From Bacteroidaceae bacterium (GTDB lineage: Bacteria > Bacteroidota > Bacteroidia > Bacteroidales > Bacteroidaceae): 46,571 nt of DNA. The DNA lies in contig JAFZIA010000030.1 in the NCBI GenBank assembly GCA_017554605.1, forward strand, positions 1-46,571, read 5' to 3'. A program made the position numbers and the translations under genes. Positions 26,695 through 36,000 of this stretch are shown piece after piece. The number at the start of each line of letters is the position of its first letter. Position 1 is the stretch's first letter. Below the pieces are notes generated by a model, which was not told where the DNA came from, did not search any database, and saw only the letters and a list, made by a program, of their open reading frames with translations.

Positions 26695-28575
26695 CTACTC
26701 CAGAATAATTTCACCGCCACCATTATCATCGTCCCCTTCTTGCTCTTCCTCCTCCTCATCATCTGCTTTGTCCGCATTCACCGGTATATCAACTTCCGAT
26801 TTGTTGGTAGCTGCAATTGTCATTCTGCCAATCTCGTCCGAGCCCTCAACAGGTTTCACATAGGTAATGATGAACGGCGTTATCTGTGCAGGACAGCCCT
26901 CCTCTTCGACATACACAAAAATAAAATTCTCGCCCTCCTTCAACGAATCTATGCTGCACTGATACTGGTCGCCGTTTATCTGGGCCGAGGCACAATTGGT
27001 CAAGGTACGCGACTCATTGTCCTTCATTTTCACATAGACTTTCAGAGGAATATCACCATTGTCAGGGTCATAGGTGTTTGTAAGATATATCTTGAAGGTT
27101 ATATCACCTTTGGTTACATTGACATCGGAATCCTTGATGCTCACGTCAATATATTTACGGTGCCAAGCTCTGACCTCAATATTGTAAACAGGATATTCAA
27201 TATTGTCGAACACAATTTTCACGGGATAACAGACAGGCTGCGGATCGCCGTCAGTCAAATCCATAGGAATACTGAGCTTGCAGTCGTACTCTATCTTATT
27301 GCCTCCTTCGGTATCTGTACTCTTTCTTGTAGTCCAGTCCACATTACAGCCACTCTTTTCGTCTACAAAGAAGCGGCACTTGCCGGAAGGCATAGAAGGA
27401 GGAAGCAGCAACCGTATCTTTGTCCTGAAGTAACGGTGCCTGAAACCTACCGCATCATTGTCATTTATTGAAAAAGCAAACTTTTTCTCTTTATTATAGT
27501 CAATCATTCCCCAATTTCCGTTGTTCATACACACAACAGCAAAATTGTCTATACAGAACTTTACATCCTTGAACTGGGCAGGCAGCACTGTATCGCCATT
27601 GCACAGGATACCGTATTTTGCAGCAGTGCTATCGCAGGATATGCTCAGGTCCGACTTATATTCAGCAACAGCCTTTAAGTTCTTCGCAAAGTGCTTTTCC
27701 TCGGTGACGCCATTCTCGGCATACCTTATTTTTATAGGTACCAGCTTCTCGTCCAAGAACAGGTACACCCTCTCGTTCTTACGTTTCCTGAATGCCACAC
27801 ACAGCGTATCGTTATATGTGAACGTCACGCCTCCACCATCTTGCTCAACCAAAGATACCTGTCTCTTGGGGTTGTTGTCCTGCATATTGGACGTAACGGG
27901 AAGCAACTCCCCGGTCTTTACATTAAAGCTGTACAAATCGTTCTTTATAATGGCGTACGAAATGCCCTCATCGGTAACAGAGGTGAGGAACTGAACGTCC
28001 TTATGTTCGAACTCCTTCTTATTGTACATCAATTTCACCGGCCTCTGGTCAATTGTCAAATATCTGTAGTGGAAATCCTTCTGCTTGAAGTAATCCTCGT
28101 ACCTCTCAACTACCGCAAGTCCGTTGCTGTAAGGATATATTTTCTTATACAGCCCGCCTGTTACCGCTTTTCCATCGGGAGCAATTATATTGTAGGTATA
28201 ATTCGAGGTTGAATAAGCAACCAAAAAGCCGTTGGAGAAGAAAGGCATATCGTAGGCAACAACGTGAGGGTCAGCAATGCCTGTAAAATGTCCTTTCTTG
28301 TCAAAGAAGCCGGTTATCTCTTTTGTACCCTTTCTGGTGGTAATGGCATACCCCTCATTAAATGAATGCAACGAATCGGCAGTCATTGCCAAGCGCTTGC
28401 CGTCGAGGGTCATCAGCACCGTATAAGAAAAGTCAAGCGAATCGCACAGCAACAGCGGCGCGCCGTCGGCAATGCGTATATTGTCATATTCAGGACAGAT
28501 TCTCCACTCGGTCATCTGCGCCTGGATATCCATACACGCAATAAGCAGCAGGAATAGTGATAGTATTTTTCTCAT
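26695..28575 (-). CDS. Exported WG-repeat-like protein with acidic tail
   Basis: A 626-aa protein with a signal peptide (MRKILSLFLLLIACMDIQAQ). Residues 20-380 show weak WG-type repeats with turns such as EGYAITTRKGTKEITGFFDKKGHF, NGLAVVERYED and NGNWGMIDYNKEKKF. Residues about 400-590 look like two immunoglobulin-like beta domains. The last 20 or so residues are almost all acidic or glycine. The protein probably sits in the periplasm or on the surface. Its start lies 7 nt after the Ser/Thr kinase stop, so the two form one operon and perhaps one signalling unit. Ligand or partner is not known. Confidence 0.65.
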   Translation of the reverse strand: MRKILSLFLLLIACMDIQAQMTEWRICPEYDNIRIADGAPLLLCDSLDFSYTVLMTLDGKRLAMTADSLHSFNEGYAITTRKGTKEITGFFDKKGHFTGIADPHVVAYDMPFFSNGFLVAYSTSNYTYNIIAPDGKAVTGGLYKKIYPYSNGLAVVERYEDYFKQKDFHYRYLTIDQRPVKLMYNKKEFEHKDVQFLTSVTDEGISYAIIKNDLYSFNVKTGELLPVTSNMQDNNPKRQVSLVEQDGGGVTFTYNDTLCVAFRKRKNERVYLFLDEKLVPIKIRYAENGVTEEKHFAKNLKAVAEYKSDLSISCDSTAAKYGILCNGDTVLPAQFKDVKFCIDNFAVVCMNNGNWGMIDYNKEKKFAFSINDNDAVGFRHRYFRTKIRLLLPPSMPSGKCRFFVDEKSGCNVDWTTRKSTDTEGGNKIEYDCKLSIPMDLTDGDPQPVCYPVKIVFDNIEYPVYNIEVRAWHRKYIDVSIKDSDVNVTKGDITFKIYLTNTYDPDNGDIPLKVYVKMKDNESRTLTNCASAQINGDQYQCSIDSLKEGENFIFVYVEEEGCPAQITPFIITYVKPVEGSDEIGRMTIAATNKSEVDIPVNADKADDEEEEEQEGDDDNGGGEIILE

Positions 28576-28582
28576 AAGTATC

Positions 28583-30085
28583 TTATTTTGTTTTTTTTCC
28601 TTTGATTTTTTTTCTCACTTCTATTAATCCATTTTCTATTTTCGGGAGCAGTCCTTTATCGCCTGCACGCATTGCATAGTTCTTGCCCAAAAGCAAATAT
28701 TCCAGTCCCTTTTCATAATCGGCTTCCTTCTTTTCGTCCAACAGCAAGCTATAAGCCGCCAACCTGTATGCTGCATTTGCCTTTAATCCAAGATTCTCGT
28801 CGGCATCGTCCAACAACAGAATCCTTTCATACATTTCACGAGCCATTCTGTTATGCTCGGGGTTCAATGGATAATTCTTCCTCTTCCCGTCTTGCGTGTC
28901 ATAATAAAGAAAGCCCAATGTGAGCTTACGGCTCAACGATGCCGAATCGGAAGGATACCAACCGTATGTCAAGGCCATTTCGTGCATTGCCTTGGGATAA
29001 TTCTTGCCGGCAAGTTTTTCCATTTCAACCAGTCCCGAGTGCGCTTCTTGTTTATTGGTGCTGTTCAACTTTTCAAGAGCTGCATTGTAGGCCTCCTCAA
29101 GGCTGGGCGGTAATGGCGGGACAATAATATATATGCACAACGACAGCAATAGCACAAGTACAGTATATGCAAAATACTTATACTTGCCTACAAACATTTT
29201 TTGCACAATCTCCAGCAGGCTTGCACCCCTACCTTTATATGGCAATAAGGACATAAATTCCTCAACCGTGGCAGGCCGGCTCTTGGGAGTCCCCAACAGC
29301 ACCTTGTTTATAGCATTTACAAACACCTGCGGTACACTCTTGGGATAATCCAGCCCATTCTTCTCTATTACCTTTGCGTGCGGCGGAGGAGTAGCAGTCA
29401 GCAAAAAGTAGAGTGTGGCAGCCAATGAGTAGACATCTAATCTGGGATCGAAAAATTGTGCAGGTCCTTCATCGTACATTTCGGCAGACGCATATCCTTC
29501 GCTGACACCAACCAGCGAGAGTGACGTTTGGTTACCCTTATTGTCATAATGCTTGGATACACCAAAATCAATAAGCACAGCCTCGCCATACTTGCTCACC
29601 ATTATATTGGAAGGCTTTACATCAAGATGGAGAATTTTGTTCGAGTGAACCTCGCGAAGAGCCTCGGCCACCTGACGGACATATTCCAAAGCCCCCTCGG
29701 GGTCTAACGCACCGTCCGCTTTCACCAAATCCTCAAGGCTGTTCCCCTCGTGATACTCCATAACATAATATGCAGTACCATTCTCCTCAAAGACATCATA
29801 AATCTTGACTACGTGCTTATTGGACAAAGCAGCAATGAGACGTGCCTCCTTAACGAACTGATTCTTCAGTTTCTTGATAAGCTCCTCCATCGAACTTTTC
29901 GAGACAACCTCGTATGTGGTATCCTTGCGGAAACAAATATTGCTGACAAAAAATTCCTTTATCGCAACCTTGCGTTTCAGCGAATCCTGATAACCCATAT
30001 AAGTTATACCGAACCCACCTTGTCCCAGCACACGTTCTATCCTGTACCGGTTATTTCCTATATATGCACCATTTCCAAGAGTCAT
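28583..30085 (-). CDS. Transmembrane Ser/Thr protein kinase (Hanks type)
   Basis: Predicted membrane kinase, 500 aa. The kinase domain spans residues about 14-275: glycine loop GQGGFGITYMG near 21, VAIKEFF with the ATP lysine near 42, EYHEGNSLEDLV hinge, catalytic loop HLDVKPSNIMV near 150, IDFGVSKHYD metal loop, and SEGYASAEMY activation segment. The catalytic loop has HLD instead of HRD, so it lacks the usual RD arginine. A membrane helix (YFAYTVLVLLLSLCIYIIVP) is near residue 310. The remaining 170 residues are helical TPR/Sel1-like repeats, probably periplasmic. The WG-repeat gene follows by 7 nt. No promoter box is obvious upstream. Autophosphorylation and targets are unknown. Confidence 0.85.
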   Translation of the reverse strand: MTLGNGAYIGNNRYRIERVLGQGGFGITYMGYQDSLKRKVAIKEFFVSNICFRKDTTYEVVSKSSMEELIKKLKNQFVKEARLIAALSNKHVVKIYDVFEENGTAYYVMEYHEGNSLEDLVKADGALDPEGALEYVRQVAEALREVHSNKILHLDVKPSNIMVSKYGEAVLIDFGVSKHYDNKGNQTSLSLVGVSEGYASAEMYDEGPAQFFDPRLDVYSLAATLYFLLTATPPPHAKVIEKNGLDYPKSVPQVFVNAINKVLLGTPKSRPATVEEFMSLLPYKGRGASLLEIVQKMFVGKYKYFAYTVLVLLLSLCIYIIVPPLPPSLEEAYNAALEKLNSTNKQEAHSGLVEMEKLAGKNYPKAMHEMALTYGWYPSDSASLSRKLTLGFLYYDTQDGKRKNYPLNPEHNRMAREMYERILLLDDADENLGLKANAAYRLAAYSLLLDEKKEADYEKGLEYLLLGKNYAMRAGDKGLLPKIENGLIEVRKKIKGKKTK

Positions 30086-30324
30086 AGACCTATATTATCT
30101 ACAATTTACAACGAAGGCATTAAAATTCGAGCTAAACATTCACACATTACAGCAGTCCTGCCGCGCCACGAGAAACGAACAATTCACAAATTACAGGACG
30201 AATGCTCTCTATTCACGGGTAGCAAAATAAAATCCAAATATCTTATCACAATCAAAAAAAAAGTACAAATGCCTCTACCAGGCTATGATGTGTTTTACAA
30301 AAAAAACGCAAATCCCCTTTTCAA

Positions 30325-30579
30325 CAAGCTGTCCAAATTTATATCGTCAAGTTTTTTATAGGTCAAAAAAAATAGTGCCAACGAGCAAAACGCAAGTTTA
30401 CTTGCTGGTTTCTTCAGCGAGTGCAAGCTATTTTGGCGCAAAGCAAATAGAATGTTTTACAATTTTTCGGGGGAACGTAGCGGGCTACGCAACCGGGAGA
30501 AAGAAGAAAACAGGCAATTCTGAACATAAAAAACAACGAAACAACAGCTTCCAATATGATAAAAACTAAAACAGTTTCT
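30325..30579 (+). mobile_element. MITE-like repeat, degenerate copy
   Basis: This segment matches the reverse complement of the element at 37752-37942 over most of its length. Shared landmarks are TATATCGT, AAGTTTTTTATAGGTCAAAA, CGTAGCGGGCTACG, AGAAAGAAGAAAAC and AACATAAAAAACAACGAAA. It carries about 75 extra bases after the GGTCAAAA landmark. Its ends are eroded versions of the other copy's terminal inverted repeats. It has no coding capacity. Confidence 0.75.
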
Positions 30580-30753
30580 AACAATACACGGATTCATTCA
30601 ATCCGTTCGTCTATCGCTACAAGCTATCGTAAAAGACAAAATCCACTGTATATAAAATATAATTGCACATTTCCCCAACTGCTGCAATTACAGACAAACT
30701 TGTAGAACGAGTGCTTACCCTAATGTATATCGGACAAAAGAGTACCTCTTAAA
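30580..30753. other. Intergenic remainder, nothing recognised
   Basis: Between the MITE-like repeat and the ribosomal-protein terminator I see no ORF, no promoter consensus and no repeat. The stretch 30086-30324 on the other side of the element is equally featureless. Confidence 0.5.
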
Positions 30754-30798
30754 AATAATTTAAGGCGACCTTATAATTAGCAGTCGCCTTAAATTATT
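30754..30798 (-). terminator. Terminator of the rplU-rpmA operon
   Basis: The segments 30754-30769 and 30783-30798 pair perfectly over 16 bp (AATAATTTAAGGCGAC and its complement). On the minus strand the hairpin is followed by T residues, so it is a normal intrinsic terminator just after rpmA. Confidence 0.85.
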
Positions 30799-30814
30799 CT
30801 ACTGAAAAGATAAA

Positions 30815-31078
30815 TCAGTTCTTTTCAAAAGGAGCTACCGAAACAAAGCTCTTGTTGTTCTTGCCACGCTTGAAGTTTACGATACCGTCAACCAAAGCAT
30901 AGAGAGTGTGGTCGCTACCCATACCGATGTTGTTACCGGGGTGATGTACTGTACCACGCTGACGAACAATGATATTACCGGCTTTACATACCTGGCCTCC
31001 CCAAATCTTTACACCAAGTCTCTGACTTGCAGACTCACGACCGTTCTTAGAACTACCAACACCTTTCTTATGTGCCAT
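30815..31078 (-). CDS. rpmA: 50S ribosomal protein bL27
   Basis: Ribosomal large-subunit protein near the peptidyl-transferase centre. The 87-aa sequence starts [25 protein letters not shown], with the usual GSSKNGRDS-type N-terminal arm, and continues [19 protein letters not shown], both diagnostic. There is no N-terminal cleavage extension as in Firmicutes. It follows rplU by 20 nt. Confidence 0.97.
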   Translation of the reverse strand: MAHKKGVGSSKNGRESASQRLGVKIWGGQVCKAGNIIVRQRGTVHHPGNNIGMGSDHTLYALVDGIVNFKRGKNNKSFVSVAPFEKN

Positions 31079-31098
31079 AATACTTAAACTTTTTTAGA

Positions 31099-31488
31099 TT
31101 AACCGATAATTTCTTTTACTACTAACTCTGTAAACTGCTGACGGTGACCGTTCAGCTTGCGGTAACCTTTGCGACGACGCTTGTGGAACACCAACACTTT
31201 GTCACCCTTAACCAATGTGGGGTCGATAACGCGTGTTGTAACAATGTTCTGACCGTCCTTAGACTTACGAACAATCTTCTGCTCACGTACCTCGCCAATG
31301 TGGCAAACTACCTTTGCGCCCTCTACAACGGGAGCACCTACGGTTACTGCACCGTCCTTGTCCAACAGCAATACACGGTCGAACTCTACGGTTGTGTCAT
31401 TCTGAGCACCCTTGATGTGGTGCACGAACAGCTTCTTTCCAGCCTCAGCCTTGAACTGCTGTCCGTTAATCTCAACAATTGCGTACAT
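31099..31488 (-). CDS. rplU: 50S ribosomal protein bL21 with internal insertion
   Basis: Large-subunit protein binding 23S rRNA. The N-terminus [19 protein letters not shown] and the C-terminal block [27 protein letters not shown] are diagnostic. The protein has 129 aa, whereas bL21 is usually 101-106. The excess lies between KVVCHIGEV and [10 protein letters not shown] (about residues 67-90), a charged stretch containing [13 protein letters not shown]. The frame is intact, so this is an insertion and not a frameshift. It is first in the rplU-rpmA operon, with a promoter box about 90 nt upstream. Confidence 0.95.
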   Translation of the reverse strand: MYAIVEINGQQFKAEAGKKLFVHHIKGAQNDTTVEFDRVLLLDKDGAVTVGAPVVEGAKVVCHIGEVREQKIVRKSKDGQNIVTTRVIDPTLVKGDKVLVFHKRRRKGYRKLNGHRQQFTELVVKEIIG

Positions 31489-31576
31489 TTAATTTAATCG
31501 CTTTTATTGTGAATTCCGCGAGGTGCATTCTCTTCGTGAGACTGTCTTATTGAACCCCTACGGACTAAATCGGCTG

Positions 31577-31584
31577 CAAAGATA
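31577..31584 (-). promoter_or_regulatory. -7 box of the rplU-rpmA promoter
   Basis: The minus strand reads TATCTTTG, matching TAnnTTTG. A TTTC, one mismatch from TTTG, lies 20 nt upstream. Transcription would start near 31571, giving a leader of about 80 nt. Confidence 0.65.
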
Positions 31585-31635
31585 AGCAATTCTTTTATAA
31601 TAAAGAAAAAAAAACTGCACTTTTTTGAAAAATCT

Positions 31636-32343
31636 TTATAGCAAGCCTTTAATGGAGGCAGGCAGCAAAAACATAAAAGGAAAGACATACAGGAGCAGCT
31701 CCACATAACCCGCATACACTCCCGCTCCAACGTATGAGAGGCAAGGCAACAGCCCCGATGCGGGCAGCATTGCAACAAACGCCGGAAGAAAAAGCGAAAA
31801 GAGACGGCACACCCCGTCGAGCACATCGGACAAGGAACGGTAATGGCCCGACACTGCCCCGTGCATTGCAGCAACCGTCAGCACCACTACAAAGGACAAT
31901 GGCAAGAAGCCCGCCGCAAGCGGCGACGAAAAGAAGCCCGAGGTTGCTGCAGCAAGGACATTCCACGGAGCGAATGTGCACAACAGCACCAGCACAACGC
32001 AAAAGAGGAACAGCAGCAACGACATTATGGCAGCCATCTTGCGGTTGTGCGACAAGGGTTTGCGCCTCGCAACAAGGGCGACAGTCTCCAACAGTCCCGA
32101 GCCGTAGAGCAACCCAAGCGCAACGACGCACAGCACCGCACTGCCCCACGGAGCAGCCTCGATGGAATCTGCTGCCGAGCGCAAAGCCCACCTTATACCA
32201 GGAGCCGACAGCAGCGACTCGTTGCGCTGCACGCCCGAGGACAACAGCCCCGCAATGCCCATTATCCACGACGCCACCCATATTGCCACAAGCAGCAACG
32301 AGTAGAGCAACACGGGAAAATACCGTCCGTTCCACTTATTCAT
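31636..32343 (-). CDS. Polytopic membrane protein, weakly AbgT-transporter-like
   Basis: About 235 aa from the ATG at 32343 (MNKWNGRYFP), with six to seven hydrophobic segments. The start overlaps the response regulator's stop by 8 nt (ATGAATAA), which favours it over the further-upstream ATG at 32367. The segment SAPGIRWALRSAADSIEAAPWGSAVLC resembles a conserved part of AbgT transporters, but those have about 500 residues, so this would be half length. No active-site motif is visible. It is the third gene of the kinase-regulator operon and may be a transporter or a sensor accessory. Confidence 0.5.
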   Translation of the reverse strand: MNKWNGRYFPVLLYSLLLVAIWVASWIMGIAGLLSSGVQRNESLLSAPGIRWALRSAADSIEAAPWGSAVLCVVALGLLYGSGLLETVALVARRKPLSHNRKMAAIMSLLLFLFCVVLVLLCTFAPWNVLAAATSGFFSSPLAAGFLPLSFVVVLTVAAMHGAVSGHYRSLSDVLDGVCRLFSLFLPAFVAMLPASGLLPCLSYVGAGVYAGYVELLLYVFPFMFLLPASIKGLL

Positions 32344-33070
32344 CGGGTTCAAGATTTTCCACGTCAATAATATTCAGTTCAATTGCCCTCACCACCAGAC
32401 GCGTGACATTTGTACCGCGCTGCTCAGCCTCGGTAAAGAGACGCGATATAAGGTCGGCCTGACGTTTCTCGAGCGACTTTACCCCAAAAGGCATTGTCCT
32501 GAGGCCGGCAATCATTTCCTTTGTATATCCCAGTGCCAAATGACGCAGGAAGCACTCGTCGTAGCGGTCTATCTCATAGTCTATGAGCGACTTGCGGCGC
32601 TTGGCGTCGCGCATCACCGCCTCGCGGAAACGCGCGGTAATCTTCTCCAGTACCGGTTGGTTGAACACATAGCGCCGTCCCGACATCACGCTGTGAATCT
32701 CGTTCTTTGTAAGAAGCTCGCCCGTCTTGAGCACAATGCCGTCGGCACCCGCATCGAGCACGTCGACCCACAGTTTCTCATTAAGCAGCTCGCCCGTGAA
32801 TATGAGCACCTTCACCGAGGGATACTCCTTTTTTACCCTTGCGCATATTGTAACGCCCACCGTAGTAGAGCCACCCAGCCCCAGGTCGAGCAACAGCAGG
32901 TGAGGCAACTGCTTCTCCATAAGCGGATAGAGTTCCGCCTCGCTCATTGCCGTTCCTATTATCTGCGCCTCGGGAATTTCGGTGCGGAAAATCTCCTCGG
33001 TTCCCTTAAGTTCCAAACGCGCGTCCTCAACTATAATTACACTGAAATTATTCTCCATAATATCGTCCAT
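32336..33070 (-). CDS. Response regulator with LuxR-like output domain
   Basis: A 244-aa two-component regulator. The receiver has acidic VEDARLE near residue 14, the phosphoacceptor Asp in LLLLDLGLGGST near residue 62, IFTGELL with the conserved Thr, and VLKTGE with the conserved Lys. The C-terminal part (residues about 165-235) is helical: LALGYTKEMIAGLRTMPFGVKSLEKRQADLISRLF, a divergent helix-turn-helix of LuxR/sigma-region-4 type. ATG codons at 33070 and 33058 are both possible. It begins 14 nt after the double-kinase stop and overlaps the membrane-protein gene, so all three are one operon. Confidence 0.85.
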   Translation of the reverse strand: MDDIMENNFSVIIVEDARLELKGTEEIFRTEIPEAQIIGTAMSEAELYPLMEKQLPHLLLLDLGLGGSTTVGVTICARVKKEYPSVKVLIFTGELLNEKLWVDVLDAGADGIVLKTGELLTKNEIHSVMSGRRYVFNQPVLEKITARFREAVMRDAKRRKSLIDYEIDRYDECFLRHLALGYTKEMIAGLRTMPFGVKSLEKRQADLISRLFTEAEQRGTNVTRLVVRAIELNIIDVENLEPDE

Positions 33071-33084
33071 CTGTTTTTAGTTCC

Positions 33085-36000
33085 TTATCTCATCTGCGGC
33101 AGGGTGAACAGCACCACTGTTCCGTCGGGGGAATCGTGTGCCTCGACCCTGCTGCCGCGTATATCCATATAATCCTCGTGCATACGCACTATTTCCTTCA
33201 CTATCAGATACTCCAGGCTTGCAGCGCCCTGCGCAGGGACAAACATTGCCGCAAGCTCCGCGGCCGTGAGCCTGCTGCGGGTGTCGAGTATCTCCACACG
33301 CAGGAGCCTGCCCTCGGGAACAGCCGTCAGACGCAGCTCCCCGTCACCCCCACGTACAAGAAGAGCGTCGAGCAGCGAGCCGAAGAGAAACTCCACAAGA
33401 ACAGCATCGCCACACGCCACCACCCCCTCTACCGAACATTGCAATGCGACATTCGCACCGCTGCGGCGGGCTTTATTCGCCACCCGACGCTGCATACGGG
33501 CACATATCTCATCGAGACGTATTTGCGACACTGCAAAGCTCGTGTCATCGAGCTGGCGCGAAGCACACCTGCTCAGAATACCGAACATCTCGTTATAATA
33601 GGTCATAAGTTCCTTTACGGCAGCCACTCTCCCGCACCACTCCTGCGGCGGTAAATCCTGCGTACGCAGCTTCTCCACAAGCGCCCCTATCCGCGGAGGA
33701 TAATATATTGTCTCGTGCTTTATCATCGACAGGCAATTGTCTATCACCATATTCCTCACGTGCATATAATTCTCCTCGTATTTCAGGCGCTCCGCCTCCT
33801 CGCCCACATCGTCGAGGGAGCGGTAATTCAGCTCCAGCGACACGATAGAATAGTATGCTGCCGACGCTGCATACGAGGCTACAAGCTCAAGCATTGCGGC
33901 CTCGCTCGCTGTGAGCGCCCTGTCGAGTTCGAGATACAGCACGCCCATTCTTTTTTCCTCGTGCGCGGCTTTTGCCACAAGTGGCAGCACACGCACCCTG
34001 CCGTCGTTGCTCACGTACGGCCCTTCACTCTCGAGTATTCCGCTAAGGAATATAGTGGTACGGCGGTCAATCTTGCCGGGCGCGGCAGCCGCCTGAACCG
34101 TTGCACCCTCCCTGAACAGCACAGCCACACTCCGTACACGCAGATACTCGTGCGTTCCTGCATACACCTCGGCCGCAATGTTCCCCGCCAACGAGCTGCC
34201 GGTGACACGTCCACCGCGCGCCACATTCAACAGACGCGCGTTCACATCGAGCAATATGCCGGTGTTCATTCTTTGGAGCACCACCCTTCGCATATACATT
34301 ATCACCGACATTACCAGGAGCAATATGAGCAACGCCACACACACAGCCACCGCCGCGTATCGGTAATTCGCTATCCCCTGCATTCTCTCATAGTGCTGCA
34401 GGAGTTCCCTGTCCTCGTGCACCATTCGGTAGAGCTGCGTGTATATGCTGTTGTTGTAACGGTACAGTTGCCATTCGTGCTCGGCAAGCGCCGCTACTGC
34501 AGCCTCGTTGCGTATGTCGAGCAGATTGTAATATACACTCTCCACAAGCGAGTCGGGGAAAAGCGACGAGCGCCACCAGCCGAGCTCGGCTGCACTGCCC
34601 GATGAAAAAGCGAGGGTATCTACACCCTCGGGCTGCACCGTGCGGTAGAATTCATTGAACAGCGCAACAGCCTCCGCGGCATAATGCAGCGCCTGAGCGT
34701 GCCTGCCCTCCACATTGCAGGAATATACCGAGTCGGCAAGCTCGCCCACACGGGCGAGCTGATTCCCTTTCGCCTCACCCGCAAAAGGCAACAACGCCAT
34801 AAGAAGCATTGCAAGCATACGCACCACACCCTTTGGCAGGCGGAAAGAGAAACGGCTGCCCTTACCCTTTTCGCTGCTTATGTCAAGGCTGCACACCGAG
34901 AAGAGCGAATCGCTCTTGCGGTACTTCTCAATTATTCCCTTGCAGTTCATAAGCCCGAAGCCGCTCCCCTTGTTCGTCGACAAGGGCTCGCCGCCGCCTA
35001 TGAGCGAAGCATCGTAGACCTTGTTGTTCAGAATGCGTCCAATATCCTCGCCGCTCATTCCGCAACCTGTGTCCGACACTGCCACCTCGACATAATCATC
35101 GGCCTCGACAGCCTCGACCGTCACGCACCCTCCACGAGGAGTGAATTTTCCCGCATTATCGGCAAGCGTGTTTATCATAAAAAGCGTCAGCGCCTTGTCG
35201 GCCTTTACCACCGCCTCAGTATCCTTTACACAAAAGTCGATTCCCTTGAGCAAGAATCCCTGCGTGCTGTTCCTGAGAATAGCAAAAAGCTCGCCCAATG
35301 AAAAGCTCTCAATATGCAGGCTAAGCTCGCCCTGACGGGTCTTTATCCACCGTTCGAGCACACCGTTATATTCGTCGAGCACAGCAATGAGCTCGGCAAC
35401 ATACCCGAGCCTCCGCTGCTCCCCCTCGCCCAGCCTTGCCGACACCGACAGATGGCGCAGCTCATTCAATATGCGGTTGATATACGGCTGCATTCCGTTC
35501 ACCACCGAAAGTGAGACACGCTTTATCACATTCTCGCGCTTATGCGAGGCAAGATATATTGCATACGACTCCTGCTTCTGCTGCAGCAGCGAACGCTCGT
35601 CGCCAATCCCTACCACGCGCATACCCTCCTCTATCGCCACTGCAACGTAGGGCAGGAGAATACCGAGCAGCAGCCGCTTGCTGCCGGAGAGAGGAAATTC
35701 AGTCTCCACGCACAGCGTCCACTGCGATGTTCCGTCCATCAGCACAAGCGGAAAAAGACAGCACCTATCTCCGCTCACATTTCCGTCGGCAGTCAACAGG
35801 AGAGAAAAAGCCGTATCGCCCGAAAAACCGCGCAACCCGTTGTTCAATATATCGCACACAGCCGCGTGCACAGCCGCGGCATCGGGCAGTTCGTTGGGCA
35901 TAGAGGACATAAGCCTGCGGCACACCTTGAGCAGACGTTCGAGGTCGGCAGCATACGCCGCATTGCGCCGTTTCCATCTGACATTCAGAAAAAGAGCAAC

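Noticed and set aside
30285-30569. Small plus-strand ORF in the 30-kb intergenic region
   Set aside because: It is a reading frame through the MITE-like repeat and is not open in the other copy.
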